A stretch of 64,000 bases of DNA from Tricholoma matsutake (GCA_026075535.2 AP026550.1:4340001-4404000), one strand, 5' to 3'; shown: positions 44,706 to 57,571, counted from the first letter of the stretch. Translations and numbers: made by a program. The notes: generated from the letters alone by a model not told the origin.

Positions 44706-47700
44706 TTACCAGAGAGATTCAGAGTAGAAGCGCTCCAGAATGGCACTGGCATCATCAACGTCCTTCTGTGCCTTCTTCCTCATGTAAAAGATTGGGCAAT
44801 CCTTGCTCGTGCACAAGACATCCTAGACGCAGATGCATAAGTGACATTCTCATTAATCATCAGATCCTTCGACACACCTGATGGAGAGATCCTTGGCATC
44901 TCTGACACTGCGTCCATAGCCGAGAGAAGCGCACTTGTAGCTCCGACGTGTTTACTATTTGCTTCTGGTACAGTTCTCCAATCCTTGATCGGCAATTGTT
45001 GCATACGGCACCGTCTGATGACTTTCGGGTTAGCGGACATCAAGAAAATAGTCGGTTTACGTGCTTTTAACACTATTGTTAGCTCGCAGTGGCGTTTTAC
45101 AACCAAGGCAGGTGACTGTTTTCACGGCGAATTTCATGAGGCCTCCGACAGTCGGTGTCGCTATTTGAATCGCTCGTGTGTGATCGCCAGATACTATCGA
45201 ATACATCAGCTGTCAAACCCTATGTCAGGACAACTCTACCCACATAAGCCCGACGCTTTTTCGCCAAGAATTGGTTCAAAAATCCTCATAAGTGGTTTCG
45301 ACAGCTGATTATCCAGGTAATATTTTGTATCGATGGGCAGGTTATTTTCAAGGACGTATAATGGATCTTCAGACTTTTCGTATGCAGCAGCACCTGACAT
45401 CGTCGTTGAACGCCGGGAGTAGTGACCATGGACAAACTATTCATACCTTTGATTCCTTTGACGATAACATACGCAACACGGTCTCCAAGAGCGGGAGCAG
45501 AGCCTTTCAAATGATACGAGTTAGGGAGCCAAACATATAGAGGGCAACTGAGTGTACCTGCATCACGCTGCTTCATTCGTTCTGCTAGCTCCACATGGGC
45601 TTGCTTCGCAGCATAATCTACACAACTTTAACATCAGATAGACTCAGTGATGCAAGTGACTCACCGTTCTTAGACAGTGCCTTCGTAATAACAAGTTGAG
45701 ACATGTCAACCTTGTTTTGCAGTAGGTCAGAAATAATCTGTTTCGTGTACCTGGAACAGATGTCATCAGCTACCATTACCAATGAAAACGAAGGGAATAC
45801 TCGCTCTTCAGCCCCTTTGACGTCTCTGTTGATCAACATCTTGTGCAGGCACGTCTCAATGACTGTTGACACGAGACGACAGTTGTCGCGTCTGACGGTC
45901 TACCGCCACATGAAGACGAATAAAAAACGACAAGTTCAAACACGAACCTCAATTCCTTTTGAGTCCATCTTGTCATACTTCTCTGGCCGTGTCCAATACA
46001 AGCCGGCATATCGTTTCTTGCTGATAAGCAAATAGGGGTAATAAACCTTTTCAAACTCCAGCTTGATTGGTTTCACAAATTTTGTGGTCACGAAGTCTGC
46101 TGCTTCGCTTCCTGATTATCGAAGGACGTTGTGAAGTGACTGTGTGAATGCATACTGGTATCGTACCTAAAGCCATCACTTTATGAAGATCTGTCGGGCC
46201 GAATTTAACCATGACTGAGTCAGTATCACCATACACGATTTCCGCGTTATGTGAGCGACCATTAGCAATAGAATATTCGGCCTCTACTTCCTAAGAAATC
46301 ACGACTTTCAGAAGGGTATTATCAGGGGTAAGTTTGACCTGACCTGCTTAGTCTTTTCAATCATTTGTCGGCCATAGGATGTCACACTGGATGATATCGG
46401 TAGGCATGGCAACTTCCCGATTGTTGCACCAGTAAAGCCATAGACAGAGTTGGCACTGATCTGATTGAGGCTAAACATGACGCAATGCACATGAAGTAGA
46501 AACGTACTTTCAGGGCCAGCTGTCGTCCATCCAATACAGCACGCTTGAAGGAGTCCGTTTCATTCTTGAGATCAGCTTTCGCCTTCTGACGGGCAGAGAT
46601 CAAATCTTCGAGAACTGTGGGCAGCAGGCCCTTGCGTCTTTTCGCCGTCACAAACAAGTCTACATAACAAAATGTCAGCACTTGAGCAGCCATACTTGCT
46701 AGAGCCTTTGTTACCGTTATTGGGAGTTTGAATATAATCAACATCCTTCACAAGCCCAAGTCGATCAGCCGTTGCTTTTTCGAGGAGAGTCGTATAGCAA
46801 AGATTATGAGCCATCATTATAGAGGGATATAGAGAGCTGAAATCCAGCGTGGCAATAGGCATGTCGTAGTAACCCTTTTTCGGCTCAATTACGGTAGCAC
46901 CCTCGTACTGCTCGTCCGAACCTGGATATATACTCAGCGGGTAAGATATGCTCATGAAAGAAGAGAACTAGCCTTCTCCTTTTAAGGCAGGGATAAGGTA
47001 ACCCTCCTCGTTTGCTTTACGGAATAGTTGTGATAAAACTTTGATGGATTGGCCGCGAGAAAGCAAGTAGTTGAAAGGTACTCCTGTAACCCGAGCCATC
47101 TCAATGTAGTTAACAAAACACATAAGCTTATCGAGCAATCTCTGTGGCAAGTATGCATCCTATAACCAGTTTCAGTCCTATTTACAGTATTTGCAACATC
47201 GAAGACGTTTCTTACCTTGAGACAGTATACAGCTAATCGTCGTCGAGACTCCGGTGTACCGTTCTGTAGTTCGGTGATAACGGAATAGTGTACGTCCTCC
47301 TTCTGTTCTCCTAGAAACTGGGCACAGACAGAGTTGAGGGAGTAACTGCGCAGCTTGTGTTCACGTTGCATGAACTGCAAAACATCAAGTTGAAGACGGC
47401 CGTCCAGTGGCGTTTCTTTCGAGTCACGCTGACCGTACGCTTTCGACGAGAAATGAGTGTTCTTGGTTTCCGTTTTCACCTCTTATAAATATAAGGAACA
47501 TAGTACAACATAATCATCAAGTCTCCACTCACTTTTAAGTCTTCCAAGATACTGAAACTTCTCGACCTTCAGCGCCTTGGCCCTGTCCATAAGATATGGA
47601 AAATCGAATCCAGCGATGTTATAACCGATGACAACGTCAGGATCCACTTCTTCGACGAAGTCTCGCCAACTTTGGAGCATCTTACGTTCATCCTGGAAAG

Positions 47701-49224
47701 ATATAACCTGAGATCCAACGATATGAGAGCATGTATTTAAGGTAAAGACATTGCGGATGAAAGGTTGTTGTTCCCCTATCAAGTATGTTGAAGTCAAGCT
47801 AACGGTCGATCATAAAATAATCTTACCTTGACGAGTAACCATATTAGCGATTTGGATAACAGGATCTGTCTGCGCCTCAGGAAAAATGCCTTTTCGTCCG
47901 GCACATTCTATGTCAAAACTGAGGATACGTAGTGGTGCAATCTTAGACCAATTTCCTTCCGGTGGGTGCGAGATGAAGTTATCATATCTAAAAATCGGTT
48001 AAAAGAACCTGGATTGACTGGTAGCTAATTACGAACCTGACGTTGAGCTCCAGTTGAGAGTACGAACGCTGTTTATCACTAGCCACAATACTATATTTGC
48101 CAGCCGGAACTTCAATCCAGTTCATCCCGACGACCTGCAGAATTATCAAACTTTGAATAGGAAGTCTTCAACAGGATCAACCTTCGTGTCAATCATAAAC
48201 CGGAGGGTATATGCGATATTACTTTCAAAAGTCGGCACCGTATCTTGAAATAGACCCTGAAAATGACACTCTCCGCGTTCGAAGATGCGTAATTACCATT
48301 CGAAATGTCAGAGGAGCAGAATAATCTCATTCACAGACCACTTATCTCGAACTTTTGGAAGATTTCGAGGTTCATTTATCGTGATTTTTAAGAAAGGTAT
48401 CCAATCATCGCCTTTGTAGCCCCAGAGACTGCGCTTCGAGACTATTTCGATTTTCTTCACAGGGTTACCCCCCACAGATTTCTACCAAGAGAGGAAGGTT
48501 CTTAACGGGCCATCACGGAAGAAACACTTCAACTGACATTAAGATCAAACCTGAACGACTCGAGATCATCCTGACCAAAACCACGAGGGACTGCGATGTA
48601 GAAGTAGGGCAAGAAATCCGTAATATTGACCAAGACGCTATTTCCAGCCTAGGACGCAAGTCATAAATGAATTCGATCCGTCGTGGTAGTAGGATGAGCC
48701 AACCTCAGTTACACCATACATCCTCAAACTGATAGTCCCGGTTCCTGCATCTGTAGATTCCTCAACATCAATCTGTTGGAAAACTAGAGGAAAGGGAGTT
48801 CAGCTGTGGTTGTCAAGTTGGTTAACCGTGCACGCACTGATGGAGTCCTTTTTCTCGTTGATTTTCCGCATTGGAGGTCGTGCCCAACTATCGGCACCCC
48901 CTTCTGCTTCTGCACGCATAGATGCTTGGGTCAAGTTTCACCGAAATTGATAGGAATGCACGTACCGACGCCTTCGCCAGTTTCCTCCTTCAGCCTTGCC
49001 AGAACCTCCACGAAGGACGATTGTGTAGGTTGGGAGCCGAATGATGGTGCATGTTCTAGTTTCGGTCGTTTTGTCGCAGGCAAGGTGTTATCATCTGAAT
49101 TTGGGCTACATACACGTCCATCTTAGAAACGACGCGTGATGGATGTTATCTTGCATGTTAACACGTACCGGGAGCGTCGAAGTTGCACATTTTCCTTGGA
49201 GGTTGATTCTGACACAAAGGACAT
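44706..49224 (-). CDS. pol3: DNA polymerase delta catalytic subunit
   Basis: Replicative B-family polymerase (lagging-strand synthesis and repair) with 3'-5' proofreading. It is spread over many exons with short introns. Start [18 protein letters not shown] at 49224, then [27 protein letters not shown] and [14 protein letters not shown]. Exonuclease motifs: Exo[11 protein letters not shown] (about 47920), Exo[16 protein letters not shown] (about 47620), ExoIII in the [12 protein letters not shown] junction. Polymerase motifs: [11 protein letters not shown] (about 46830), [12 protein letters not shown] (about 46440), C YGDTDSVM (about 46220). The C terminus has two Cys clusters: CLGC...CNNC (CysA, PCNA-linked) and CQRCQGSL...CP (CysB, the Fe-S cluster binding Pol31), ending RFYSESLW. 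All catalytic residues are present. One splice choice near 48290-48340 is unclear; the rest reads as intact. Confidence 0.93.
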
Positions 49225-49511
49225 GTCGGGCTTCAAGAAAGTTGAAAGATTTTCGTCGCTGGTTTGGGAGACGCGTTGAAGGCGACAACAACCGAGTAGT
49301 TGGATAAAAACTCGTCGTGAGGCTTGTCACGGTGGCGAGTTTCTACAATGGACAACTATTTGGATCAGTTGACTTTGGAGCTAAGTGTTAACCATGATTA
49401 GATTATATGTCTAACGATTATAATATCTCCAAATGCACTAGTAAGAAGGTGACTAGTCAAATTACATCCGTAAATTCTTTCGCTACTGCGCTGTTCTACC
49501 ATTGGGAACGT

Positions 49512-50591
49512 TCATGGGAATAACTCTGCGAGTATGCGGAGGGTATCGTCAGGGCTGCTTACTGAGTGTCCGATGGTCCTTGGGTCGGTAAAAATTTCAT
49601 AGTCATTTCCTCCCTAGAGGACGAAACATTTAGCGCATTCTAAGGTTGGTTATCTAGAGCTGCTAACCTTGTATGCCTTATCACCAAAGAAATGAATCTC
49701 TTCAAATCCTTCGTGGTCGACATGCCTCAACGCATAGGTCTTGTCCCAACCACGCGGGAATACATCAAACGATATTTGACCGCCAATTGAGTAAGTAAGG
49801 TCATAGTCGGAGAATTTTTCTTGTAGGACCTTGACAAATGCGGCTCGTAAGCCATGTTTCTTCAAATGATGTCAATATAGGCAGGGTACGTCAAACGTCG
49901 GCATATACCTTGTCATAGACTTCAAACGCATTGCGCTCCTCGATGCTGTTGCTGAAGGTCAGCGAACTTTACGGGTATCCGCTGAACATGGCGAATGTAC
50001 GTTGCGTTGCGACCAATAGGGCTGACATTGATCATTCCATTTCGGAATTCTACAAACGTTCCACTGTAGGTAATCCGGTTAAAACGGATATGAGGAGGTC
50101 CCATAATTGTTACCGTTTGATTGGGATGTCCATATCCGCAATGTAGTGCAGGATAAAATTGACAAGAGGTTTGTACCTATCTTCGCCGACGTATTTTATG
50201 AAAGACTGAGACTCGAGCGCCTTCCCCGCTCTGTATGCTGTCAATCCATTCTCGGCGAACGCATAATCAAAATCGTCGATGACTACCAAGGATATCAGAC
50301 GTATGTGAACAAGCATGACTCTGTGTCAGATACCGTTGCTGCCAGCTACCGACAGCTGTTCTGATATTTTGGCTAGATCTGATCCACCGACAAACCCTAT
50401 GCTAACTCTCTGTCTGAGGCTGCGCAGGGCTTGAATCATTTCAGGCGAAGCGACCTATCGAAAAGGTGTTCAACGCTGGTATAGGAGCGGAATATCAGGG
50501 GACGTACCCTACGCGCTGGAGTAAGGGTTCCATCGACGTCGAATAGAACCAGCTTCTTGTATTTCCGGTCGTCAAAGGCAGGATACATCAT
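49512..50591 (-). CDS. sec53: Phosphomannomutase (Sec53/PMM)
   Basis: Interconverts mannose-6-phosphate and mannose-1-phosphate in the cytosol, feeding GDP-mannose for N-glycosylation, GPI anchors and wall mannans. Seven exons (50591-50508, 50454-50334, 50282-50114, 50063-50001, 49945-49909, 49859-49668, 49613-49512) give 255 residues, the family length. It is a HAD-superfamily enzyme: the nucleophile motif [14 protein letters not shown], motif 2 [12 protein letters not shown], the substrate region [28 protein letters not shown], and motif 4 [18 protein letters not shown] are all seen with their Asp residues. In tandem with pol3 (287 bp between this stop and the pol3 start). It appears intact. 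Two adjacent ATGs open the frame; the first is taken. Confidence 0.95.
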
Positions 50592-51110
50592 CGTAAGTAC
50601 TTGATGAGGTCTAGTGCGGCAATCTCCGACTGGCACAACTTGACTTCGTTTTCGGCTTGATACTGACAGTTGTGGCCGATACTGACACTGATACTGAGCG
50701 GAGTTTGTAAGCGTTTCCCGCGCCAAATGCGGACATTCTTACCATCATCATCCTCACTCTTGTGTTTCCTATGCTCATTGCTTCCTATTGGAGGCCCAAT
50801 TCATTGACCTTGTGTGTAATTGTAGGTCTGAAATCCTAGTTGAGGAGTTGTAGCCAGAAGTTTAGGTGCTAAGCAATGTCATTTTTGTGTTCTGTACATA
50901 ATGAAACATGGTCAGTTTCATGGCAACAAGCTTGAGGTGTCTGAATGACAACTGTGCACCTTCAAGCTATGAGGGGGGTGTTCATAGCATAGCAAATTGA
51001 GTTGGAATAGTGATTCTGGGGGATTATTTAAGAATGTGTTGCATTCGATAAATCTCAGTTCAGTGTTTCATGTTTCACTAATGATAATTGTCCCCTGGCA
51101 GTCACAGGGT
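50592..51110. other. sec53 upstream region up to the Copia insertion
   Basis: About 520 bp. The sec53 promoter lies in the left part. No other gene is recognised. GGACT at 51111-51115 is the left target repeat of the Copia element. Confidence 0.5.
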
Positions 51111-51115
51111 GGACT

Positions 51116-51461
51116 TGTAGAAAGTGAATCCTAGTATAAACAACTCAGTCTCTGGATAAGTGACTTTATTAATCCATACTATACCTAGTATAAACAACTG
51201 TTGTAGTAGAGTAAGTACGTGTCAATAAATATGTATAGTAAATATAGCTCACCTCAGTCTCTGGATAAGTGACAGAGGTGATAAAGTAAACTACTGAAGA
51301 TATATATACGTGTAATGTGTAACAAAAGGATGTGTGTCAAAGGAAAAGAGACAAGGGGAAACTTAAACACGAACCAACCACGTGGATCAAAGGGAATGCT
51401 AAAAATAGCACACACATCAAACACATCAAAAGTGTTATGGACTCACGGTGCGATTCCAACA
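51116..51461 (-). repeat. 3' LTR of the younger Copia element
   Basis: On the minus strand TGTTGGAATCGC...TTTCTACA. The doubled AGGAGGAG purine tract lies next to it (51462-51492). Hairpin with one mismatch at 51250-51280. Confidence 0.93.
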
Positions 51462-51492
51462 CTCCTCCTCACCATGAATACACTCCTCCTCG

Positions 51493-51518
51493 CATGGAAT
51501 CCCACTAACGAAGGCCAA
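51493..51518 (-). other. 3' end of Copia RNase H left of the chromovirus
   Basis: On the minus strand it encodes only GLR and a stop, then the 3' untranslated start GGATTCCATG, aligning with FLGLQ-stop of the copy at 38.2 kb. The RNase H codons that should precede it are missing: the right-hand piece breaks off at LYLGRQN (57572). Confidence 0.8.
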
Positions 51519-51944
51519 TGTAAGGGGACTAGGGGGGTGCCCTGTGTGTTTTTCCTATTTTTTATGTTCGTCCCATATTTTTCCCCACCTCATTTCCTTC
51601 TATTCTTCATTTTCTATGATTTTTCCGGATTTTATTACTAATTTTCCCTTGCTATCATGTTTGTATATGTTGACACTTTTATATTTAGAGGCGGAGTACC
51701 CCTTCCGACACATACCCCTTGGTATGATGTCATTCGGCGGCCTTGATCCGCCTATCTCCGCCTTTTTCTATTTTTAGGTTATATTTGATTTTTGTCGTCT
51801 TCACATATACTGGGCATCAGCAAGGGGATCCTTAGAGTTTTCTCTTCGGATTTCCCTTTGCTAGGTGTGTCCCCAATGCCTGTATTATGTAGTATAATTT
51901 TAACTTCGGATTTCCCTTTGCTAGAGGCTCAGGTTGCCCTTATA
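51519..51944 (+). repeat. 5' LTR of the chromovirus
   Basis: 426 bp. The word AGAGTTTTCT at 51834-51843 is the reverse complement of the primer site just inside the LTR, so the transcript probably starts about there; an AT-rich GGTTATATTTG lies about 50 bp upstream. Confidence 0.94.
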
Positions 51945-51946
51945 GT

Positions 51947-51956
51947 AGAAAACTCT
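51947..51956 (+). other. Self-primer binding site of the chromovirus
   Basis: AGAAAACTCT starts 2 bp after the LTR and pairs perfectly (10 of 10) with AGAGTTTTCT at 51834-51843. In the Tf1/sushi group the 5' end of the RNA folds back onto such a site and primes reverse transcription without a tRNA. Confidence 0.85.
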
Positions 51957-52110
51957 CCCCTAAGGCCCGAAAATCGCGAACGCGCTGCCCAAAATAGGCA
52001 GGTACGGACTGGACGACACTTCCCAAAGCTCCACAGAGTCCCTACACACCGTTCCAGATACTCTCGCCTTTATCACGCCGCCATTTTCGCCAAACGCGCT
52101 CCCTAGTGAC

Positions 52111-53229
52111 ATGGACGCATCAGAACGCTTCAACGCGCTTGAAAGCGACGTTTCCGGAATGCGCGCGCAAATCGACTCGCTTAAATCTACGGTTGAAAAC
52201 TTCGTTAGGACCCTCCAGGCTAACCCTACAACTAATAGTTCCCCCTTCACGACTCCAAGCGCACCCAACAACGACGTTTTGCCAAACGCGTCCACTAAGG
52301 AACATGCCCAGATCAAACCGTCCCCCCCCGCCAAATTTAATGGTGCACGTGCGCAGGGACGTGCATTCCTTAATTCCTGTGAGTTATACATTAGTCTCCA
52401 GTCGCATCAATTTGTCGATGAGGCTGCAAAAATTTATTGGGCCTTCACATACATGAAATCTGAATGCGCCTATCTCTATGTGGACCGTATCCTACGTCAA
52501 ACTAAAGAACTCAGTTCTCTACCTTTCTCCACTTGGGGTGACTTTCGAGCTGAGTTCGTACGCCACTTCTGCCCCCTCAATGAACGCCACCGAGCAGTGA
52601 CACGACTTGAGTCATCCACTTACCACCAGGGACGTCGATCCGTGGACGACTATATCGATGAGTTCAAGGATTTGGTGGACATGGCAGGGTATGGGAGTGG
52701 GTTACCAGTGGTGGTGAAGTTCCGACGGGGGCTCAACCGAGAAATTCAGGACCAGATTGCACAGATGTTGGAAGGGCGCCCAGCGGACGATGATATCCTT
52801 GCTTGGTATGAAGCTGCTTCACTCTGTGACGAGAACCGACTCACAAATGCGGCATTTAATGCTGCATTCCGTGCTCCAACTACCACTCATACACCCTACA
52901 CCTTCAATTGAAGCCTCCCCTGCCCTAACCCCATTCCTGCTCGTCAAACTCCCACACCAGCCATCAATGTCCCAGTACCAATGGATGTTGATGCAGCCCG
53001 CAGCCGTGCACGTAAGTTGGATCTCTGCTACCGTTGTGGGGAACCTGGACACAGGGCTGGAGCGTGTCCCCATCATCAGGATATCCGCATGCTCACCCCC
53101 GAGGGACGAGACGAACTCCTGCAAGATTTGTTGGCACTTGTAGATGTTGAGGAAGCGAAGGATCAAGTTGCAGAGGAGGTTAAGGTGGAAGTTGTAGAGG
53201 AGCAGGATTTTCCTATTCGCAGCGAGTGA
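52111..53229 (+). pseudogene. Chromovirus gag
   Basis: MDASERFNALESDVSGMRAQ opens with a predicted coiled coil, then the capsid-like segment (FNGARAQGRAFLNSCELYI, FADEAAK-type helices, FRAEFVRHFCPLNERHRA, YIDEFKDLVDMAGY). A TGA at 52909-52911 interrupts the frame; the same frame continues with MDVDAARSRARKLD and the zinc knuckle CYRCGEPGHRAGAC (CX2CX4HX4C, about 53028) to the stop at 53227-53229. Pol lies in the -1 frame, open from 53184, so gag and pol overlap by 46 nt. Confidence 0.9.
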
Positions 53230-56200
53230 ATCATACGCCCTCACTGCCTGTCCATAACCACTTTGAAGTCTTGTCAGTTGAATCCCCGGAGAATGAATCC
53301 ATTTCTGTGACTGCTCCCCTCTCTGACCCTTCGAAGTTGGCTAAAGACGTACCTGCTCTCCCCATCTCTCCTTCTACTCCACGTCCCAAAATTAAATCAT
53401 GGGAGCGTAAACTACCACGCAAGTATATTGTGGCATCCACTCCCTCTGCACATTCCTTAAACCTAGCCATCGAACTGCAGACAACCGACACTGGACAGAT
53501 ACTCGGTGTCTCTGCGCTCCTGGACTCTGGTGCGACTGGTCTCTTCATCGATTCCCATCTGGTACAACAACATCGTCTAAATACTCGCTCACTCTCACGT
53601 CCGATACCTGTATATAACGTGGATGGATCCCCAAATGAAGCTGGTGCCATCCGAGAGGTTGCAGACCTGGTTCTCCGTTACAAAGATCATAGTGAGTGTG
53701 CCCTTTTTGCTGTCACTCAATTAGGAAAGCAAAAGGCGATTTTGGGATATCCATGGCTTCGAGACCATAACCCAGAGGTCGACTGGTGTACCGGGGAGGT
53801 TACCATGAGCCGATGTCCATCCCGCTGTCGGACATGTTTCACAGAAGCCAGGCAAGAACGTCGTGGACAGAAGGCGGCGATACGACGTACTCAGAAGTGT
53901 CGTGCTGGACCCCTGCCTATACCTGAAGTGGAATTGGAAGGGGTTCCTGATCTAATGCCGGACTCAGATGATGATGATGATGATGAGGACCCAGAGGAAG
54001 TGGAGGAGGGTGATCGGATCTTCTACACTGCGATTCGCTCATCGCATGAGGTGTGTGCCACATCGAACATATCCCAACACCTCGCCGAGGCCTTCCACAA
54101 AAACAATGCTGCTAAATCCTCTACTAACTCCTTACTCCCTCATCTCCATGAGTTTGAAGATGTGTTCTCCAAGGAGTCATTCGACTCTCTTCCTGCGCGC
54201 AAGCCATGGGATCACGTGATCGAACTCACCCCCGGCGCAACCCCTTCATCCTGCAAGGTCTATCCTCTCTCTCTGGAAGAACAATGGCAGCTTGACCAGT
54301 TCATCGACGAGCACCTGGCCTCTGGACGTATTCGACCATCGAAGTCACCCATGGCCTCTCCCTTTTTCTTTGTCAAGAAGAAGGATGGCTCACTTCAACC
54401 GGTTCAAGACTACAGAAGGCTCAACAACATCACGGTCAAAAATTGCTACCCACTACCCCTCATCTCCGAACTCGTAAACCAGCTCTGTGGAGCCCGATAC
54501 TTCACCAAGCTCGATGTCCATTGGGGCTATAATAATGTGAGGATAAAGGAGGGAGATGAGTGGAAGGCAGCCTTTCGTACCAACTGTGGTCTTTTTGAAC
54601 CGCTTGTCATGTTCTTTGGCCTTACTAATAGCCCTGCCACCTTTCAGACCATGATGAACGACATCTTCCACGACCTCATCCTTGAAGGCGTTGTCTGCAT
54701 CTATCTCGATGACATCCTCATCTTCACTCGCACGGTTGAAGAGCACCGTCGCATCACGCGCCTCGTCCTAGAGCGACTTCGACGGTACAAACTCTACCTT
54801 CGTCAGGACAAATGCGAGTTTGAAAGGACCAAGATTGAGTACCTTGGCCTGATTATCTTGGAGGGTCAAGTGGAGATGGATCCTATCAAGGTAAATGTGG
54901 TCACAGCTTGGCCAACGCCCACGAACAAGAAGGAGGTGCAGTCTTTCCTGGGCTTCATCAATTTCTATTGGTGTTTTATCAAGGATTTCTCACATCATGC
55001 ACGACCACTGTTCGACTTGACAGGAAAGGAGGCATGGAGGTGGGATAATGCACAACAGGAGGCGTTCGAAAAGCTTAAGGAGATGGTCACTTCCGCTCCG
55101 ATCCTTACCTTTGCTGATGATTCGTGTCCTTTTCGTGTAGAAGCCGACAGTTCTGACTTTGCGACAGGCGCCGGGTTGTCTCAGCAGTCTCCGGAGGACC
55201 AGAAGTGGCATCCTGTTGCGTTCTACTCCAAAAGCCTTAGTGCTGTAGAGCGAAACTACGAGATCCATGACAAGGAGATGTTGGCGATAATGCGTGCGCT
55301 TGAGGAGTGGCAACACTTCCTCGAGGGTGCCCAACACAAGGTGGAAGTTTGGACAGATCACAAGAATCTCAAGTACTTCATGACGGCCAAGAAATTGAAC
55401 CGTCGTCAAGCTCGTTGGTCCCTGTATCTATCTAGATTCGACTTCTCCTTGCACCACCATCTGGGTCGCAGCATGGGGAAGACCGATGCCCTATCCCGAC
55501 GTGCAGACCATGGGGATGGCAGCGGTGACAACCAAAACATTGTGCTGTTGCAGCCAGACCTGTTCACCATTCGGGCACTGGAAGGCATCGCACCCCAGGG
55601 CGAGGAGCGGGACATTCTACGTGACATTCGTCGCGCAAACCGTAGCGGTTTACATGAGGATGTTGTCACCTGAGCTGTTAAAGAACTGAGGAAGGGATCG
55701 ACCCTTTCCTTACGTGTGGCAGAGTGGGCTGAAAAGGAGGACTTGTTGTATTTCAGGGATCGCATCTATGTTCCCAATGACCCAGACCTTCGCCGGCGCA
55801 TCATATCCCAACACCATGACTCACAGATTGCTGGCCACCCCGGATGCTGGAAGACCTTGGAGCTCACCTCACGGAACTATTGGTGGCCACAAATGTCACA
55901 GCTCATTGGTCAGTATTGTCGCACTTGTGACCTTTGCTTATGCACCAAGGTTCCTCGTCGCAAGCCTATTGGTGAGCTACACCCTCTTCCTGTTCCAGAG
56001 AGTCGTTGGGATGTCGTCAGTGTCGACTTTGTGGTGGAATTGCCAGAGTCAAACGGGTTTGATGTGGTGATGTGCACAGTTGACTCAGTGGGAAAACGCG
56101 CTCACTTCATTCCCACTCATACCACTGTCAGTGCCCTAGGTGCCGCTTGACTCTACCTCCACCACGTGTGGAAATTACATGGACTTCCTGGTGCCTTCCT

Positions 56201-57134
56201 CTCGGATCGTGGCCCTCAGTTCATGGCAGAGTTCACTCGTGAGCTGTACCGACTCCTGGGGATCAAACTCCTCGCTTCAACCGCTTATCACCCACAAACT
56301 GATGGCCAGACGGAGCGAGTCAACCAGGAACTGGAGCAGTACATCCACCTCTTTGTCAATGAACGCCAGGACGATTGGGATGATCTCCTTCCTTTGGCCG
56401 AGTTCGGATACAACAACCATGTCCATGCTTCCACTCAACAGACCCCTTTCCTCTTAGACACTGGACGACATCCACGCATGGGATTTGAACCTCGCCAAAC
56501 TCCCTCACACATTGAGACGGTGAATGAGTTTACAGAACGCATGAGGGATAGCTTGGAGGAGGCAAGGGCAGCCTTAGCAAAGGTGAAGGATGACATGGTG
56601 CGATTTTACAACCAACGCCACTCCCCAACCCCTCAGTACAAGGTTGGTGATCGAGTTTATCTTGACTCCAGTGACATCTCCACTACATGTCCATCCAAGA
56701 AACTCGCTCATCGCTTCTTGGGACCTTTCCCCATTGTCAAGTGCATTGGAACACATGCCTATCATCTACACCTCCCAGCCTCCATGTCCAGACTCCATCC
56801 CATCTTCCATGTCGTCAAATTGCTTCCAGCTCCCCCAGATCCGTTCCCGGGACACCATTCACACCCACCACCACCACCTACAGTAATCGAGGGAGAACCC
56901 CAATACAAAGTCGAGTCAATCTTGGACAGCTGTTTGCATCGAGGAAACCTCCAGTATTTGGTACATTGGAAGGGTTATGGGTATGAGGAGAACTCATGGG
57001 TCGAAGAGTCTGATGTAAATGCCCCTCGGTTAATCAAGGAATTCCACCGACGGCACACTGCTGCACCGCGTCGCATTCAAGTCACAGACTTTGGTCGTAT
57101 ACGATTTCGAATGCATCGGGGCGATGCATCTTAG
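53226..57134 (+). pseudogene. Chromovirus pol: protease, RT, RNase H, integrase, chromodomain
   Basis: One frame from the gag overlap to 57134, broken only by TGA at 55671-55673 and 56148-56150. Protease LLDSGATGLFID (about 53520). RT with KLDVHWGYNNVRI, FGLTNSPATFQ and YLDDILIFT, catalytic Asp kept (about 54470-54730). RNase H with RVEADSSDFATGAGL and WTDHKNLKYF (55130-55500). Integrase HHCC zinc region (HDSQIAGHPG...CRTCDLCLCTK, 55800-55950) and DDE core (VSVDFVVELP, SDRGPQFMAEF, TDGQTERVNQELEQY). The chromodomain YLVHWKGYGYEENSWVEESD at about 56956-57015 would direct insertion to marked chromatin. No own ATG at the start, in keeping with frameshift expression. The two stops make this copy non-autonomous unless read through. 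Confidence 0.93.
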
Positions 57135-57145
57135 AGAGGGGGTGA
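57132..57145 (+). other. Chromovirus polypurine tract
   Basis: AGAGAGGGGGTGA lies directly before the 3' LTR, where plus-strand DNA synthesis is primed. Confidence 0.75.
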
Positions 57146-57571
57146 TGTAAGGGGACTAGGGGGGTGCCCTGTGTCTTTTTCCTATTTTTTATGTTCGTCC
57201 TATATTTTTCCCCACCTCGTTTCCTTCTATTCTTCATTTTCTATGATTTTTCCGGATTTTATTACTAATTTTCCCTTGCTATCATGTTTGTACATGTTGA
57301 CACTTTTATATTTAGAGGCGGAGTACCCCTTCTGACACATACCCCTTGGTATGATGTCATTCGGCGGCCTTGATCCGCCTATCTCCACCTTTTTCTATTT
57401 TTAGGTTATATTTGATTTTTGTCGTCTTCACATATACTGGGCATCAGCAAGGGGATCCTTAGAGTTTTCTCTTCAGATTTCCCTTTGCTAGGTGTGTCCC
57501 CAATGCCTGTATTATGTAGTATAATTTTAACTTCGGATTTCCCTTTGCTAGAGGCTTAGGTTGCCCTTATA
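57146..57571 (+). repeat. 3' LTR of the chromovirus
   Basis: 426 bp, nearly identical to the 5' LTR, with a handful of transitions (e.g. CTTCCGACAC against CTTCTGACAC, TCTTCGG against TCTTCAG). Confidence 0.94.

Larger units (their letters stand above)
51519..57571 (+). mobile_element. Complete Ty3/Gypsy chromovirus (6053 bp)
   Basis: Two 426-bp LTRs, 51519-51944 and 57146-57571 (TGTAAGGGG...CCCTTATA), enclose a self-primer site, gag, pol with chromodomain, and a purine tract. The two LTRs are almost identical. Flanking 5-mers differ (GCCAA left, GGTTC right), so no target duplication is present. Confidence 0.95.

Noticed and set aside
53184..53229. Canonical slippery heptamer for gag-pol -1 frameshifting
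   Set aside because: No X XXY YYZ heptamer in the overlap; only a short T run (GATTTTCC) is present, so the shift mechanism is left open.
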